Source of the DNA: Xenoacremonium recifei | Taxonomy: Eukaryota; Ascomycota; Sordariomycetes; Hypocreales; Nectriaceae | DNA: 64,000 bases | NCBI GenBank assembly: GCA_012184525.1 | Contig: WOFQ01000017.1 | Coordinates: forward strand, 434,001 to 498,000 | Direction of reading: 5' to 3' | Shown here: piece after piece, positions 1-10,689 of the stretch | Layout: each line of letters begins with the position of its first letter | How positions within the stretch are numbered: position 1 is the stretch's first letter | Notes under the pieces: model-generated | The model's database searches: none | Seen by the model: only the letters and a program-made list of their open reading frames with translations | Told to the model about the DNA's origin: nothing | Translations under genes and position numbers: made by a program

Positions 1-1131
1 ACAGATCCAACTAAACGATACAATGGTCAGCAGATTACAGGAACTAAGATTGACGAAAGACTTACCCAACAACTTATATGTTGAACGAAGTGCTGGAATA
101 TCGCGTGCTCATTGTCGAGTAACTCTATGGCATCAGATGAATGCCATATCTGCTTCTCGGAGAGTTGCTCTCTGCCTAGATGTGGAGTCCTTTCTTGAAG
201 GGAGAAGTTTGAGGTGCTTGGTAGAGCGAGCGGGAGCACTTCAATCCCGGTTTTAGCGGTTGGTCTGCTTTCTGAGCGAGGTGTATGAACTATTGAGTTG
301 CCAAAAATATCTAGACCGTCAGTCTCAAAGTCAAGGTCGTGGAAATTCCCGTTGTCGAGCGTTGCATCCCCAAGAAGAAGGCCAAGCCACCTGGCTGTGG
401 GGGATTCGACTGCGTTGTTACCAGTCGAAAGAGACTCCGGGGCTAGGCCGGTAAACATCGGTTGCGGAGGATGCGATGACGGGACCAACGCCTCGCCGCA
501 CGCTGAGATGATGGAATCGTACCGCCCTGGGGCATCGGGGCTCAGAACGCTAAGGCTGTGTAGAGATTCGTCTCCCCAAATCTGAGTCGACGGGCCGTTC
601 AATTGGTTCTGCAGTTCCGCAGCATTCATTTGATGAAGTTCTGAGCCAGCTTCGTCTGCTGTGTAGATATCATCGGCGTTTTCCGGCTGCAAAGCCAGTT
701 CATCTGTGTCCACACCAGTCTCCGGTTCCTGTTGTGTCTGAGTAGTCCGGGGCTCGGGATCAGGCCCAGGAGTAGTATCAATCTCGACATTTTTGGCGAC
801 TGATGCCTCATCGGCTGCAGTATTCGAGCTGGAGGACGCATTTGATGGCGCCTTCTGTCGCCCCGGATACACGCAAGCTACCCTCTTCCTAATGCACCCA
901 CTACAGACTGGCTTGACCTCATCGCATCTAACATGTCGACGGCGGCATGTCAAGCTGTGCTCTTCAGCTCAAGTCCGTACTCTAATTGCTGTGTTGTACT
1001 CACCATCCTGTTGTCTTGCGCAATCCCTTCCCCCGTGAAGCGCGGCCGCGAGTAAACCGGACCACTGGTTCTTGGTCCGGCTGCCGATCCACGCTTGTGT
1101 CTGCGCTGGATGCATCCGAGTGTCCCGTCAT
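1..1131 (-). CDS. Zn(II)2Cys6 transcription factor, N-terminal part (cut by left edge)
   Basis: Partial gene for a fungal nuclear regulator. Exons read 1131-1004, 954-66 and 10-<1. The first intron interrupts the codon of the first zinc cysteine. Splicing restores a full cluster (Cys at about residues 43, 46, 53, 60, 63 and 70; C-x2-C-x6-C-x6-C-x2-C-x6-C). After it comes a long acidic, Ser/Pro-rich linker. The last exon before the edge ends in a QHISCW-LDL motif typical of the start of the fungal-specific regulatory domain, so the rest lies to the left. The chosen ATG is the in-frame one preceding the basic stretch that leads into the cluster. It lies head-to-tail upstream of nothing in the window but sits next to the rhamnose dehydrogenase, so it may regulate that pathway; that is inference only. 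Confidence 0.85.
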
Positions 1132-1558
1132 TGGTCGAGTAGAGTACGATTCAGGGGAAAGGAATAGATGTAGCGTTCGCGCTTGTGCATTCGTCTAGGA
1201 GAAGACGTCGTTAAGGGAGCAGACGTGGGAATGGATTGAGAAATCAACACCGAACCTTCGACAGACCTCCCGTCATGGGACTCCGACTCCGCTAAGACCG
1301 CTGACTAAGGCGAAATCCCCCGCCTTTCCCTACATTTCACGCGAACTCGTAAAACACCCGCTTTATACCCTGAGCTTTCACCTACGCGGCATCTATTAAA
1401 GTCTTTGTAACTAGCAAGCTGGTAGGCGATGGCAAAATGTGGAAAATTCAACAGTAATGGGATTACATCTCGATCTACTAATCCTGCTTGAAAGGCTCAA
1501 CCCCATGGGGCCCGTCGAAACTTGCCCCAGACACTTGTGGACTATTCTGTCTTATCTT
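1132..1558. other. Intergenic: regulator promoter and LRA1 3' flank
   Basis: Holds the upstream region of the left-edge regulator and the 3' flank of the rhamnose dehydrogenase, both on the minus strand. No gene or clear motif seen. Confidence 0.6.
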
Positions 1559-2434
1559 TCACTGCAAATGTACAAACATGCCCCCATCAACAAGCACCTG
1601 GGATCCAGTCATGTAGCCGCTTAATGCGTCGCTCGCCAGAAACACTGCAGGGCCAGCAATATCCTCTGGCCTACCCACTCGACCCCAAGGAATTCTTTTT
1701 TCCAAATATTTCCGTTTCTCGTCGTTTTGCATATCATCCTCTGCAAGCTGGGTGTGGATTGTGCCCGGAAGCAATGCGTTGCAGCGAATTTTATGCTCAG
1801 CCAGAGCAATCGCCATCGACTGCATCATTGATAAAACGGCCGCCTTCGTCGGTGTATAGTGAACTTGCTTTCCGCCTCCAACGAGTGCGCTGATAGATGA
1901 GATCCCGATAATAGAACCTCCAGTACCTTGGCTCACCATCTGTCGGGCTGCTGCCTGGCATGCGTAGAAGGCACCGTTGACGTTGACTCGCATAGAATCA
2001 TCGAACACGTCCTTTTTGATGCTGTTTGGGATAGAGAGTCAGCTACGAACCTGATACGTGGGCGGTTGTTTCAGAACGTACTCGAGAAAATCACAGGCCT
2101 TGAAAATACCAGCATTTGCAACAAAAATATCCAGCTGCCCCCACCGCTTCACTGCGGCCGCAACCAAGTCCGTCCCAGTCTGAGGGTCAGTGACGTCCCC
2201 CGCCATCTCAAACAACTCCCCAACCGCGCAATCGTTTGACTTATCAGTCCTAAGCCGCTTGGCTTCCTCGAGAAGGCTGTTCTTCAGGACTTCGTCTTTT
2301 TGCAAACCCAGATGATTGACGGCAACATTGCATCCCTGACGAAGATACTCTAGTGTGATGGCTCGGCCTATACCAGTTGTACCACCGGTTATACAGGCTG
2401 TCTTGCCAGCTAATATTCTGAAAGGAGCCGTCAT
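1559..2434 (-). CDS. LRA1: L-rhamnose 1-dehydrogenase (SDR family)
   Basis: Predicted 271-aa NAD(P)-dependent enzyme oxidising L-rhamnose to L-rhamnono-lactone, first step of the fungal non-phosphorylated rhamnose pathway. Exons are 2434-2082 and 2021-1559; the intron has a GTACGT donor, an AGCTGAC branch and a CAG acceptor. Visible motifs: the TGGTTGIG cofactor loop near residue 16, ANAG near 110, a SIIGISS serine strand and an HYTPTK active site. The second half, from ISSISALVGG to the end LVDGG-FVHLQ, follows the yeast LRA1 protein closely in my recollection, which is stronger than generic SDR likeness. The other LRA genes (lactonase, dehydratase, aldolase) are not in view. It is divergent from the next SDR across 650 bases, and a regulator lies beside it. 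Confidence 0.82.
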
Positions 2435-3081
2435 TTTGTTGCAAGTTCAGAATGAGAGTTTCACGAGGTCTCGATGATAAGAACAAACAGTAAGATTATG
2501 TGAATGGCCAAGGTGTTTCCTAAGCAATTACTGCATGGGCGCATGTATGTCGAAACAGCTGGAGATTTGCCCAGACCTGTGCTAGTAACGGGAAGAAAAC
2601 CTAAAAATTAACGTGCTGCATCTTCTCCTGAGTAAGGAGCCAACACAGGATCTCCGTCAAATCCCTCCTATACCGGAACCCCGCACCCTCGTTACGAGGG
2701 CTCACAAGCGCAAAAGATGCCTGAATTCATGGGGTAATGTTGTCTATCCCGAAAACTTAGGCCCCAATCAACTTTCCATCGAGATCTTAGCTAATAATCC
2801 GCGTCCATTTGTTGAATGCGGGGACAGCCACTCGCCGCCCTCGTTGCGATGTGCAAGAGTAGACCAGCTACCTGGATACTAAACAGCCACAATAGAAAAT
2901 AGTAACTCCAAATCCCGAACTTGATCGCTTTCATATGGTCCGATTCTTTTCGTCTTGAATCTCTCAACCGTACTTTAATCGATATTCTGAAACAACCCCT
3001 CCAAGCACAGAAAGCATCGGCCCTATAGATTGTATCCCGGTCATATCTTACAATTCCTCATTTCTACTGGCCCTTTTCACA
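2435..3081. promoter_or_regulatory. Shared divergent upstream region of two SDR genes
   Basis: This gap separates LRA1 (minus) from the next SDR (plus), so both promoters must lie here. No gene is seen. I could not pick out a convincing CGG-type regulator site by eye. Confidence 0.45.
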
Positions 3082-4152
3082 ATGACGACTTCTACGACTG
3101 CAAATGGAAACGATACTATGGCCAGCGCTCCTGTTGAGCCTCAGACTAAAGTGACGCTCGCTGGAAAAGTCATTGCAGGTATGTTGGTGGCGCAACCCTT
3201 GCCAGGCTAACAAACCGTTTCATTGAGCCTGCCCACTCACGACTACCAGTGACTGGTGGAAACCGGGGAATTGGACTTGCTATCGCGGAGAGCTGTTTGA
3301 AAAATGGCGCTGCCATGCTATACTCCATCGATTTAGCCGAGCCAGGAGAGGAGTTCGTTACCGCGCAGAAAAAATATCCTGGCAAACTGAAGGCAGTCAC
3401 TGCTGATATCACAAAGGAAGCCACTATCACTGCAGCCATTGAGCAGATTATACAAGAGCAAGGATCAATCCACGGAGTTGTTGCTAATGCCGGTCGAACC
3501 AATCACAAAGCTGCACTCGACTTCACCGAGGAAGAGATCCATGCCCTCTTCAACGTCAACGTTTGTCCCTCATTTCACTTTCAATACTGAGTTTATTCTC
3601 CATATCTAACTATTATAGTTATTTGGTGCCTTTTATACCGCGAGAGCCGCCGCTCGGGCATTTATCAAGCTTAACATTAAGGGTTCAGTTGTTTTCACTG
3701 CCTCGATGGCCTCATACCGACCCAACAAGGTATGTTTCTCTTCAATAACCTGTCCAGACAGCCCCAGTAGAAGCTCATTCCTATCCAGCGAGTTCCCTCG
3801 GCCCCCTATGGTGCCACCAAAGCGGGCATCCGCAATATGACACACACGCTGGCGATGGAGTGGGCAAAGTATGGCATCAGGGTTAATTCTGTCTCGCCTG
3901 GTCTCGTTGAGACTGCAATGACATATTGGGTTCCTCAACAGCCTGACTGGGAGCAACAGCTCAAGTATTACGGTGGTATGCCTCGACTCGCTCAGGTCCA
4001 AGAGCTTGGGGGAGCCTATGTTTATCTCCTGAGCGACTCGGCCAGCTATACGACTTCAATAGACATTCCAGTCAATGGTGTCATTGGAAGTAAGTGTCTA
4101 TTCCACTTCCACTCGCTGAGCATCACTAATGACGGATATTTCAGTTTGCTAA
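3082..4152 (+). CDS. SDR oxidoreductase, polyol/ketose reductase type
   Basis: Predicted 275-aa classical SDR. Exons are 3082-3178, 3250-3560, 3619-3729, 3789-4089 and 4145-4152; the last exon encodes only the final three codons (I-C-stop after a split Ile). Motifs: TGGNRGIG cofactor loop, ANAG, a SMAS serine motif and YGATK active site, then RVNSVSPG. The EWAKYGIRVNSVSPG and SASYTT segments resemble the D-arabinitol dehydrogenase / L-xylulose reductase / sorbose reductase group, so a sugar alcohol or ketose is the likely substrate (inference). The usual C-terminal VDGG is replaced by VNGVIG. It lies tail-to-tail with the next SDR. Confidence 0.8.
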
Positions 4153-4560
4153 AGTAGTGGATGGTTGGAAATATCGCTGTATTATATATAGTACCTAATC
4201 TCAAACAAGCATTCGTTTCAAAGAGTACTGTAGTTCTAGTAAGTCACAAGTTTACGAGCAACTGGCTTCCAACGGACAGTCCGGGTATCTATGTCCCAGT
4301 ACAGCAGACTTATTCAGGCCTTGAAAAACTTCTTATCTTTCTTTACTATTAAATAGGAGTTAAGACTGGCTGAAATGGCGAATTCTTACGCTTCTGCTGT
4401 CAAATAATTGAAAGCTGCGAAAGGTTGACCAGTCAAGGGTTCACAAAATCTTCAGCCAAGCCAATTCGCATGGAAAAGTAACGGTTTTTTTATTGACAAA
4501 GTCTTACATAAACGGCATTAGATTAACGGTAAATTAAGTCCAATTACACAGTTTCACCAG
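4153..4560. other. Intergenic between convergent SDR genes
   Basis: Contains the 3' ends of two convergent genes; rather AT-rich. Nothing else seen. Confidence 0.6.
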
Positions 4561-5462
4561 CTACGGAATTGTTAAACCCCCATCAATAACAATATTGGAT
4601 CCAGTCATGTAACAAGCCGCGTCACTCGCTAGGAAGACATAGACCTAAAGTGAAAGTTAGAAACTCCTCCACCCGAAATAAGAACTTTACTTACTCCTTT
4701 GAGTTCAGCCGGTTGGCAGACCCTGCGGCCAGGAATCATGTCGAGCCATTTTTGTAGCAGCTCCTTCGGCTGTCTTGTCAACACTAGCATCTGTCAATAA
4801 GAAGTATCTACTAATTCCCAACATCGCTTACTCTCTGTGTGTATGTATCCCGGAGAAACACAATTGACCCGGGCAAAGTCTGTCCACTCAACCGCAAGGC
4901 TCCGCGCGAGTTGCACAACTCCCGCCTTGGAGGAATTATATGCAGCTTGTGTTTGAGGTACGTTGACTAATGAAGCGCTAACGGAAGCGGTAATCACTAG
5001 GTTACCACGTCCCTGATGCTTAAATATCCTTCCAGCGGCTAAAGCTGTCCACATGACCCCATCATAGTTAACGCTGTTCATGTATTTCCAAGCTTGCTCG
5101 TCGTACTCGAGCGATGGAACATTCTGACAAACTCCAGCGTTAGCCACTACAATATCCATTTTTCCGTGGCCAAAATCCTCTGTGATCTTGTTGATTGTCG
5201 CTTCAATGGCCTGTTTATCTGTGACATCGGCTTGGAATGCCGCCACCCGAGATCCAGTCTGCATGGCTATTCGTTTTGCAGTTTCCGCTGTGTCTGTACT
5301 TGTTTTGTAGATAAAAGCAACATCTGCTCCGGCTTCTGCCAAGCCCGTGACAACTTGTAAGCCAATGCCTCTAGACCCCCCCGTGACCAATGCGACTTTC
5401 CCCTTGAGGGAGAATTGTGAAAGAACAGGGATATTGACATCGTCAGGTTGGAAAAGAGGCAT
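4561..5462 (-). CDS. SDR oxidoreductase, L-xylulose/sorbose reductase-like
   Basis: Predicted 267-aa enzyme. Exons are 5462-4832, 4783-4695 and 4644-4561. Motifs: TGGSRGIG, VANAG, VITASVS with the catalytic Ser, YNSSK and FARVNCVSPGY, ending in the usual SNIVIDGG. FARVN-SPGYI and the SLAVEW segment match the fungal L-xylulose reductase / NADP mannitol dehydrogenase / sorbose reductase clade, suggesting NADPH-linked ketose-polyol interconversion in the cytosol. An in-frame extension upstream to 5591 has a less likely start; the ATG at 5462 gives the family's usual N-terminus before a FSLKGKVALVTGG strand. With LRA1 and the neighbouring SDR it makes a small sugar redox group. Confidence 0.83.
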
Positions 5463-6732
5463 TATGAGATGGATCAGGACGGAACAAGGAAACGAAAAAT
5501 CCCGTGATGGTGTCAACCTTGATTTCAACCTGGAAACTTTGGTATATATATACTTTAGAGCAGCATGGTTGTGCTTCCACAATGGTGGCATTGCGCAAGC
5601 GAAATGCGCTGCAGCTACTTAGTTTTTCGCTAGTATTTAGAACTCTCATTTGCTCTGATCTTTTCGAATCCATTCAAAGAGCCTACAGCAGTGTTTGTAG
5701 CCCTCGAGCCGACTTAGCTAGATAATAGGACCAGTATTTGGTTCTGGTAGACCAAGGGCTTGACTTTCTCGAAGTAATAGGATCCTGACACTCGAACTAG
5801 AATCCACTTCATTTCATCGCAAGTCACTTGACTCAGTCCCGCCAGAAACACCGATACCAGAAGCTCGTCTCGAGGGCTGCTAGTCTCGTGACCGAAACCC
5901 TCGAGCCGAGGCCCAGTCAATTTGGGGGGGGGGCGATCACCACGTGATTCTGGACTCTGATGGGCTAGCTTACTAATGTGCTAGTGAGTCTCGGAGCGTC
6001 GGAGTATCTTTTAGGCGTAGCCACGTGCTCCCGTGTCTTCAAATGTACGGAGGGCAAAATCTCAGCTAGCTAACCCTATACTACTAGCAAAAAATCCCAT
6101 TGAATGACGTGTACTAGCTTAGATCAGCCTTTTGTCGATTGATGCACTACTATTGTGGTTTTCCCTTGCCATTTATCTGAAATTAACCTTTTCATCTTGA
6201 ATACTATGCAGGTTCTTGGACATGGTAGATCTATTGCCCCTGAACTAACACGACGGTCAAAATGGATGCATTTGAACTTGACGCGCGAGATTCTATCCGC
6301 TATGATTCACATTACGAAAACGTGAAAATATAATTTGAATAGAAACTCCTCAGCTCACAAAGTGAAGCTTGGTCACACCCATCAACACTGTTGTTCCACC
6401 AAAGTGCAAAGTTTCATCTTTGGTTGTCTTGGGACTTCCACTGTCCACCGCTCTCTTGCCTCGTGTCTAAAATCTGAAACACTCTTCTTGTCCCGTCTAT
6501 GCTTATCGCCGCGTTATCTTCTCCTATCCCCGTAGTGGGCTAACTAACTCTGTTAGCAAAAGTGCGAGGCCTAGAACGTGAGGAGCCGCACTAAGAAACC
6601 CGCTTGAATTGGATATGTGTCTTGTCAAAAAATCTTTCCTCATATCCTTCACCCTGAACGATATGTGCTACTCGAGTCTGATGCTTAGTTAGCCAACCTT
6701 GTCTCGCCCAAAAAAAACCCCCCCGAATCGAG
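5463..6732. other. Intergenic, no gene seen
   Basis: Holds the promoters of the flanking SDR (minus) and SET protein (plus). Short G and A/C homopolymers (near 5923 and 6709) are present. No supported coding sequence. Confidence 0.55.
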
Positions 6733-7862
6733 ATGGCTACACATACCAAGACACTACCTCCTAACCGCAGAGATTCTCATTCGTCAAGTTTGAGGTTAAA
6801 ACCGGCGCAATATTCTCATCCTCATCTCCATCCTGATAACGATCCTCTAAAAGGCCGGCTACTGAGGACGTCGTCCTGTGTTACCGCCGGCACAGTCCTT
6901 CTCGTGGATAACCCATACGCCATCGTGCCGACAGCTCCTGACGAGAGTGTTCCCTTCATTTGCAGCAACTTGGAGTGCTCAAAAAGAGTACCACAAAGCG
7001 GAGGTGGTGTTCAATGTTCCAAATGTTGCTTGAACGAAGTTATCTGGTGTGATTTGACTTGTCGCGCGCTTGACGAGGACCGCCACAATTATGAATGCCT
7101 ATGGTTAAAAAAGAATGGAGAATTGATTCGTCGCCAAGAGTCCCCTTATGATTTCTCTACTCTCTGGCATGTGGTTCGTCTTTTGGCTGGCCACCACCTG
7201 GAACAATGTCGAGTCCCTGGGATCTCGTCTCACTCAGACCCCTGCAACCGCGATTTCCAGCAAAATTGGGACGACGTGGAATCCTGCTGCGAATATCTCG
7301 ACTCGTGGCCTCAATCGCAACGAGATCATTGGGAACGATTGGTTAAAACCTATTTGAATCCAAAATCAGGGCTGTCCAATTTGCCGGATGCCAGTAAACT
7401 ACTTTCGTTGATGTGCAAAGAAGAAACGAACACATTTGGCCTATATCCGTCAATGACAGGGCCACTATACCGCGATGATTGCCAGGCACGGAGAGGAAAG
7501 TGCTACGGGTTTGGCTTATATCCTAGTGCTGCAAGGTTCAATCATTCTTGTGAACCCAATGTAGGTCAAACTGAGCTAATTGTTTGGTCACAAACTAAAG
7601 AATTCGAGTTGACAAGGATTGCTTCTAGGTAACCCACCAGCCCGACGAAACCTGCCGCATGGTTTATAGAGCAGCGCGTGACATACCTGCTGGAGAAGAA
7701 TGCACGATTACATACGTGGACCTGACTTTGCAGCGAGGTGTGTTGGCGAGACGGAAATTGCTGCAAGACCTCTTCCAATTTCGATGTACCTGCAAAAGAT
7801 GTTTAGACGAGGAAAGGGAGGACAACTTGAAGGACATGGAAACCTTGCCATTCTGCTTTTGA
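6733..7862 (+). CDS. SET domain protein with MYND-type zinc finger (Set6/SMYD-like)
   Basis: Predicted 353-aa putative lysine methyltransferase. Exons are 6733-7560 and 7629-7862, joined at phase 0 inside the SET core. A MYND-like zinc ribbon lies at about residues 76-122 (C-x4-C, C-x2-C, C-x3-C, H-x3-C) within a split SET domain. The SET core shows RFNHSCEPN around residue 268-276, then GEECTITY, and a C-terminal post-SET cysteine set (FRCTCKRC). This is the SMYD/Set6 architecture; the target is unknown. It is probably cytosolic or nuclear, with no signal peptide or membrane span. The gene stands alone and looks intact. Confidence 0.82.
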
Positions 7863-9426
7863 GATTGAGCAAGCTATATGGAATGTCTGACAGAGACTCA
7901 CATTTCTGAGCTGTCTTCTCAAACATGCTCAACGAAGAGGTCACCCTTGTCATCTGAAGCCTTCTGACATGCCGGCGAAACCGTATATGTTCGTCTGAAT
8001 AGTGGAAACAACTGAGATAAAAATCGCTGCCGCTTTCAAATCAGCCGTCAGGCAAACGTTAGCCACAAAAGCTGTCCTTACATCGATCCTGTATGACCTG
8101 CATCCGGCGTATGAGTAAGATTGACAATGTAATGAGCTGAGGATCTCATTAATTAAGATTTAAAATACAATAATGTGCTCGATGTGAGTTCCGGTCCAGG
8201 ATTCAGAAGCGAGGTCTACGCGACGCTTAAAAGAGAAACGGTTGCCCCCCCTCAAGGATAGGGATTTGGATCAAGGATTGGAGTAAATAAGGTACCTGAT
8301 ATCAATTTTATGTACTAGAAATTGAACTTCTGTTCTAAAGCTCTGACAATTCTTCAGTCTTTCCAGCTCAACCTCTTCTCCCAGCCCAAAACAACCCAAC
8401 CCCGGTCTCCAGCCACCCCTTCTAATTCTGCTGTTGTTGCTGGTGCTGGCGCTGCTGCTGCTAGCGTTGGAGGAGGACCTGGGCGAGCTCCAGGAGTTCG
8501 TTGTCGTCCAGCTCCTCGAAGGCAAAAACGACCAGCGCTCGCTGCTGCGGCTGCTGTTGATGCTAGCCAGGGTGTTGGAGGCACTCTTTGGCCCTGTGGC
8601 CCTTCTGACCACACTAGGTACCTAAGTTAGTATCCAACATTATTTATATAGATTAGAACATCAATCACTTACCTGAAAGCACTTCTTAGTATACCAGGGG
8701 GTCTTCTGGACCCGCCCTTCTCCTCCCCCATCCAGGGCAAAGGACCCCCAAAGTCACTCGATGGAAGTTGATGGTTGACACTAAGACCCTTTGTTAGTAT
8801 GGGCAGCCCGGGTATCCCACTGAGATGACTCACTTCTCGTGGTGGTGGTTGTTGATGGATGGGCACTCGTCAGTACAAAGGCGATGCTGAACGAGGCCTG
8901 AGGTCGATGCCGTGATGGAGAGGGAGGGAGATGCGGTGGCAGCGCGACCAGAGATCGCCAGAGTCATGGTGATTGCATGATGAAATAAGAAAAGGGCCAG
9001 CCGTAGCTGCAGGTTGGAGAGAGGTTGTTGTGTCACGTAGGTGGGCGAGCTCCTGGTTCACGTGGAAGTTCGGGTATACGTTGGCTCCCTCAGCTTCAAT
9101 CTGTCTCGGTAAGCTGCCGTACTGTCAAGGCGATGGACATGAAGGATTTGTAAAGACGGGAACCGGAGCAAGTGAGAGAAGGACAAAATTGACTCTATGG
9201 GGCCTTGCCCCCTCTACTCCTCTTCCTTGATCTTCTTCTCCTCCTCCACCTCCACCTTCATCAGTGTCCCGAGTTTCTATACTGATAATTCTAGCAATGG
9301 CAACCGTCACCTTTCCAAACCCAAGTTGATCTGTCTCTGAGAGTTTCTCTTCTTCCGGGCCGTCACTTGGATTGCGTTCCAAAAAGGTACGTGCTTGCAG
9401 GTACCTTACTTTTCACATCTTCCAGA
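7863..9426. other. Gene-poor stretch with a GC-rich low-complexity block
   Basis: The part from about 8350 to 8630 is CTG/GCT-rich and open in several frames on both strands, giving Leu-, Ala- or Ser-rich products. One frame (8434-8625, plus) is strongly G/C-ending and would give a leucine-rich helix, but it lacks an ATG. On the minus strand the block contains a short peptide, GDRGWVVLGWEK, that recurs near 14.96 kb. At 9125-9382 (minus) there is a Glu/Gly-rich open frame without ATG. None of these is secure as a gene. Confidence 0.4.
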
Positions 9427-9427
9427 T

Positions 9428-9516
9428 TATATTTCACGCGTTCGTATTGGCTGGAAAAAGTAAGTATGGCGGATGTCTTGGGAATCTAATATTTAACGCG
9501 CCGGTATTGGCTGTTA
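9428..9516 (+). repeat. Two imperfect direct copies of a 25-base ACGCG motif
   Basis: A segment reading roughly ATATTTCACGCGTTCGTATTGGCTG near 9429 recurs about 60 bases on as ATATTTAACGCGCCGGTATTGGCTG. The first copy lies in a possible upstream exon of the RGG/CCHC gene and the second in the following candidate intron. A related ATTTCACGCGTTA word stands at the same place upstream of copy 2 (near 13573). Confidence 0.5.
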
Positions 9517-9710
9517 ATACCAGGAGACGCGTCTTGGGTTCTTTGGTCAGCACTTCAAGCAGGAAAAGCAAGAGAACTCGTTGCTTCGTGAGCAGCTGCA
9601 TTCACTCACCATCATCATCGCCCTCACCAAGAACCTCATCACCAACTACACCGCCAATGTAAGCTATTTGACCCCATTGCCCCATTATACCTGCTAATCA
9701 GGCTATCTAG

Positions 9711-10235
9711 ATGATGAACATAGTCTTCGGTGTCACCGTCGGGGGAGGAGGACGAGGAGGAAGAGGAGGAGGACGTCGAGGAGGAGGAGGGCGTCGAGGA
9801 AGAGGCGGTCGTGGCAGAGGCCGCGACCGTGAGGCAACGGCTCGTTGCCATCGCGTAAGAAACCTTCCTAGGTTGCATTTATTTCTGACGGGATTCTAAC
9901 AGCTTTATTAGTGCGATGAAGCCGGGCATTTCGCCCGCAACTGCCCTCGCCCTCGTCGAGGAGGGCAGCAGCAATCGGTGTCGGTGGGCACCAACGCCAT
10001 CACCACCACCACCACCACCACCGAGGGGGGCGCAACTGCCCCTGACACCACCACCGCCGCCGAGAACACCGCCGCCGAGAACATCGCCGCCACCGCCACC
10101 GTGCAGGTGGCTCCTTCCCCTGCCTCTCCCCCTCCCCCCTCCTCCACCACCAACACCAACACCAACACCACCTCTGGTGGTGATGCTCTCCCTTTGCTCT
10201 TTGGGGATGAAGAACCTCCCATGCGGGAGGATTAG
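9711..10235 (+). CDS. RGG-box and CCHC zinc-knuckle protein, copy 1
   Basis: Small predicted nucleic-acid-binding protein of at least 155 aa. Exons are 9711-9854 and 9912-10235. The first has an Arg/Gly-rich RGG box. The intron then splits a perfect CCHC knuckle (C-x2-C-x4-H-x4-C) after its first Cys, and a Thr/Ala/Pro-rich tail follows. Upstream open exons fit in phase: 9524-9658, encoding a helix with LLREQLHSL, and before it about 9427-9460, joined through introns 9659-9710 and 9461-9523. The true start is therefore probably further left and I could not place it. RGG plus a knuckle usually means RNA or single-strand DNA binding (family knowledge). No reverse transcriptase is near, so it is not obviously a retroelement gag. 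A paralogue lies 4 kb downstream. Confidence 0.6.
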
Positions 10236-10689
10236 GTCTTTTGAGATCTGTGGGAGAAGAGGGCTCAGCCCTGTAATTTAATATTTTCCTCCCATTATCT
10301 GTTTACTGTCTGCTGTCCATCGTCCATCGTCCACTGTCTAATGTCCATTGTGTATTGTGTATTGTGTATTGTCCATTATCTGCTTGTGGACTTGGAGTGC
10401 TATAGATACCTGGGAAAGGACGAACTTCTTTGAACTATGGCAATGTGAATGCTACAAAGAATGCATTGAGCCTGGGGCAGAGAATGACGACATACCTTGT
10501 TACCCCCCTGCACCAGGTAGCTCAACATCGAAATGCCATCCACCACAACGCAACCTCGCGACTGCCCCGGTACAGTCGCACAAAACCCGAGCTGTGTTAT
10601 CGGCCATCTCAAGATCTTGCTCCTTATCCAATTGAGTGCCGTGGTTCATACGAAACTTCCGAAAACATCTTCTCGTTGCGTCCTCGGTA
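10236..10689. other. Intergenic between zinc-knuckle gene and decayed gene
   Basis: Apart from the tandem repeat, nothing recognised; small ORFs on both strands lack support. Confidence 0.5.
10300..10385. repeat. Short degenerate tandem repeat (TGTCCATTGTGTATTG-like)
   Basis: About 80 bases made of repeated GTCCATC/GTCCATT and GTGTATT words directly downstream of the zinc-knuckle gene; a simple minisatellite. Confidence 0.6.

Noticed and set aside
2039..2060. Alternative GTTCGT donor for the LRA1 intron
   Set aside because: It would leave a longer, non-conserved insert; the GTACGT donor at 2081 gives the family sequence in phase.
8434..8625. Leucine-rich frame with G/C-ending codons
   Set aside because: It lacks an ATG and lies in a CTG-rich block open in several frames; not reported as a gene.
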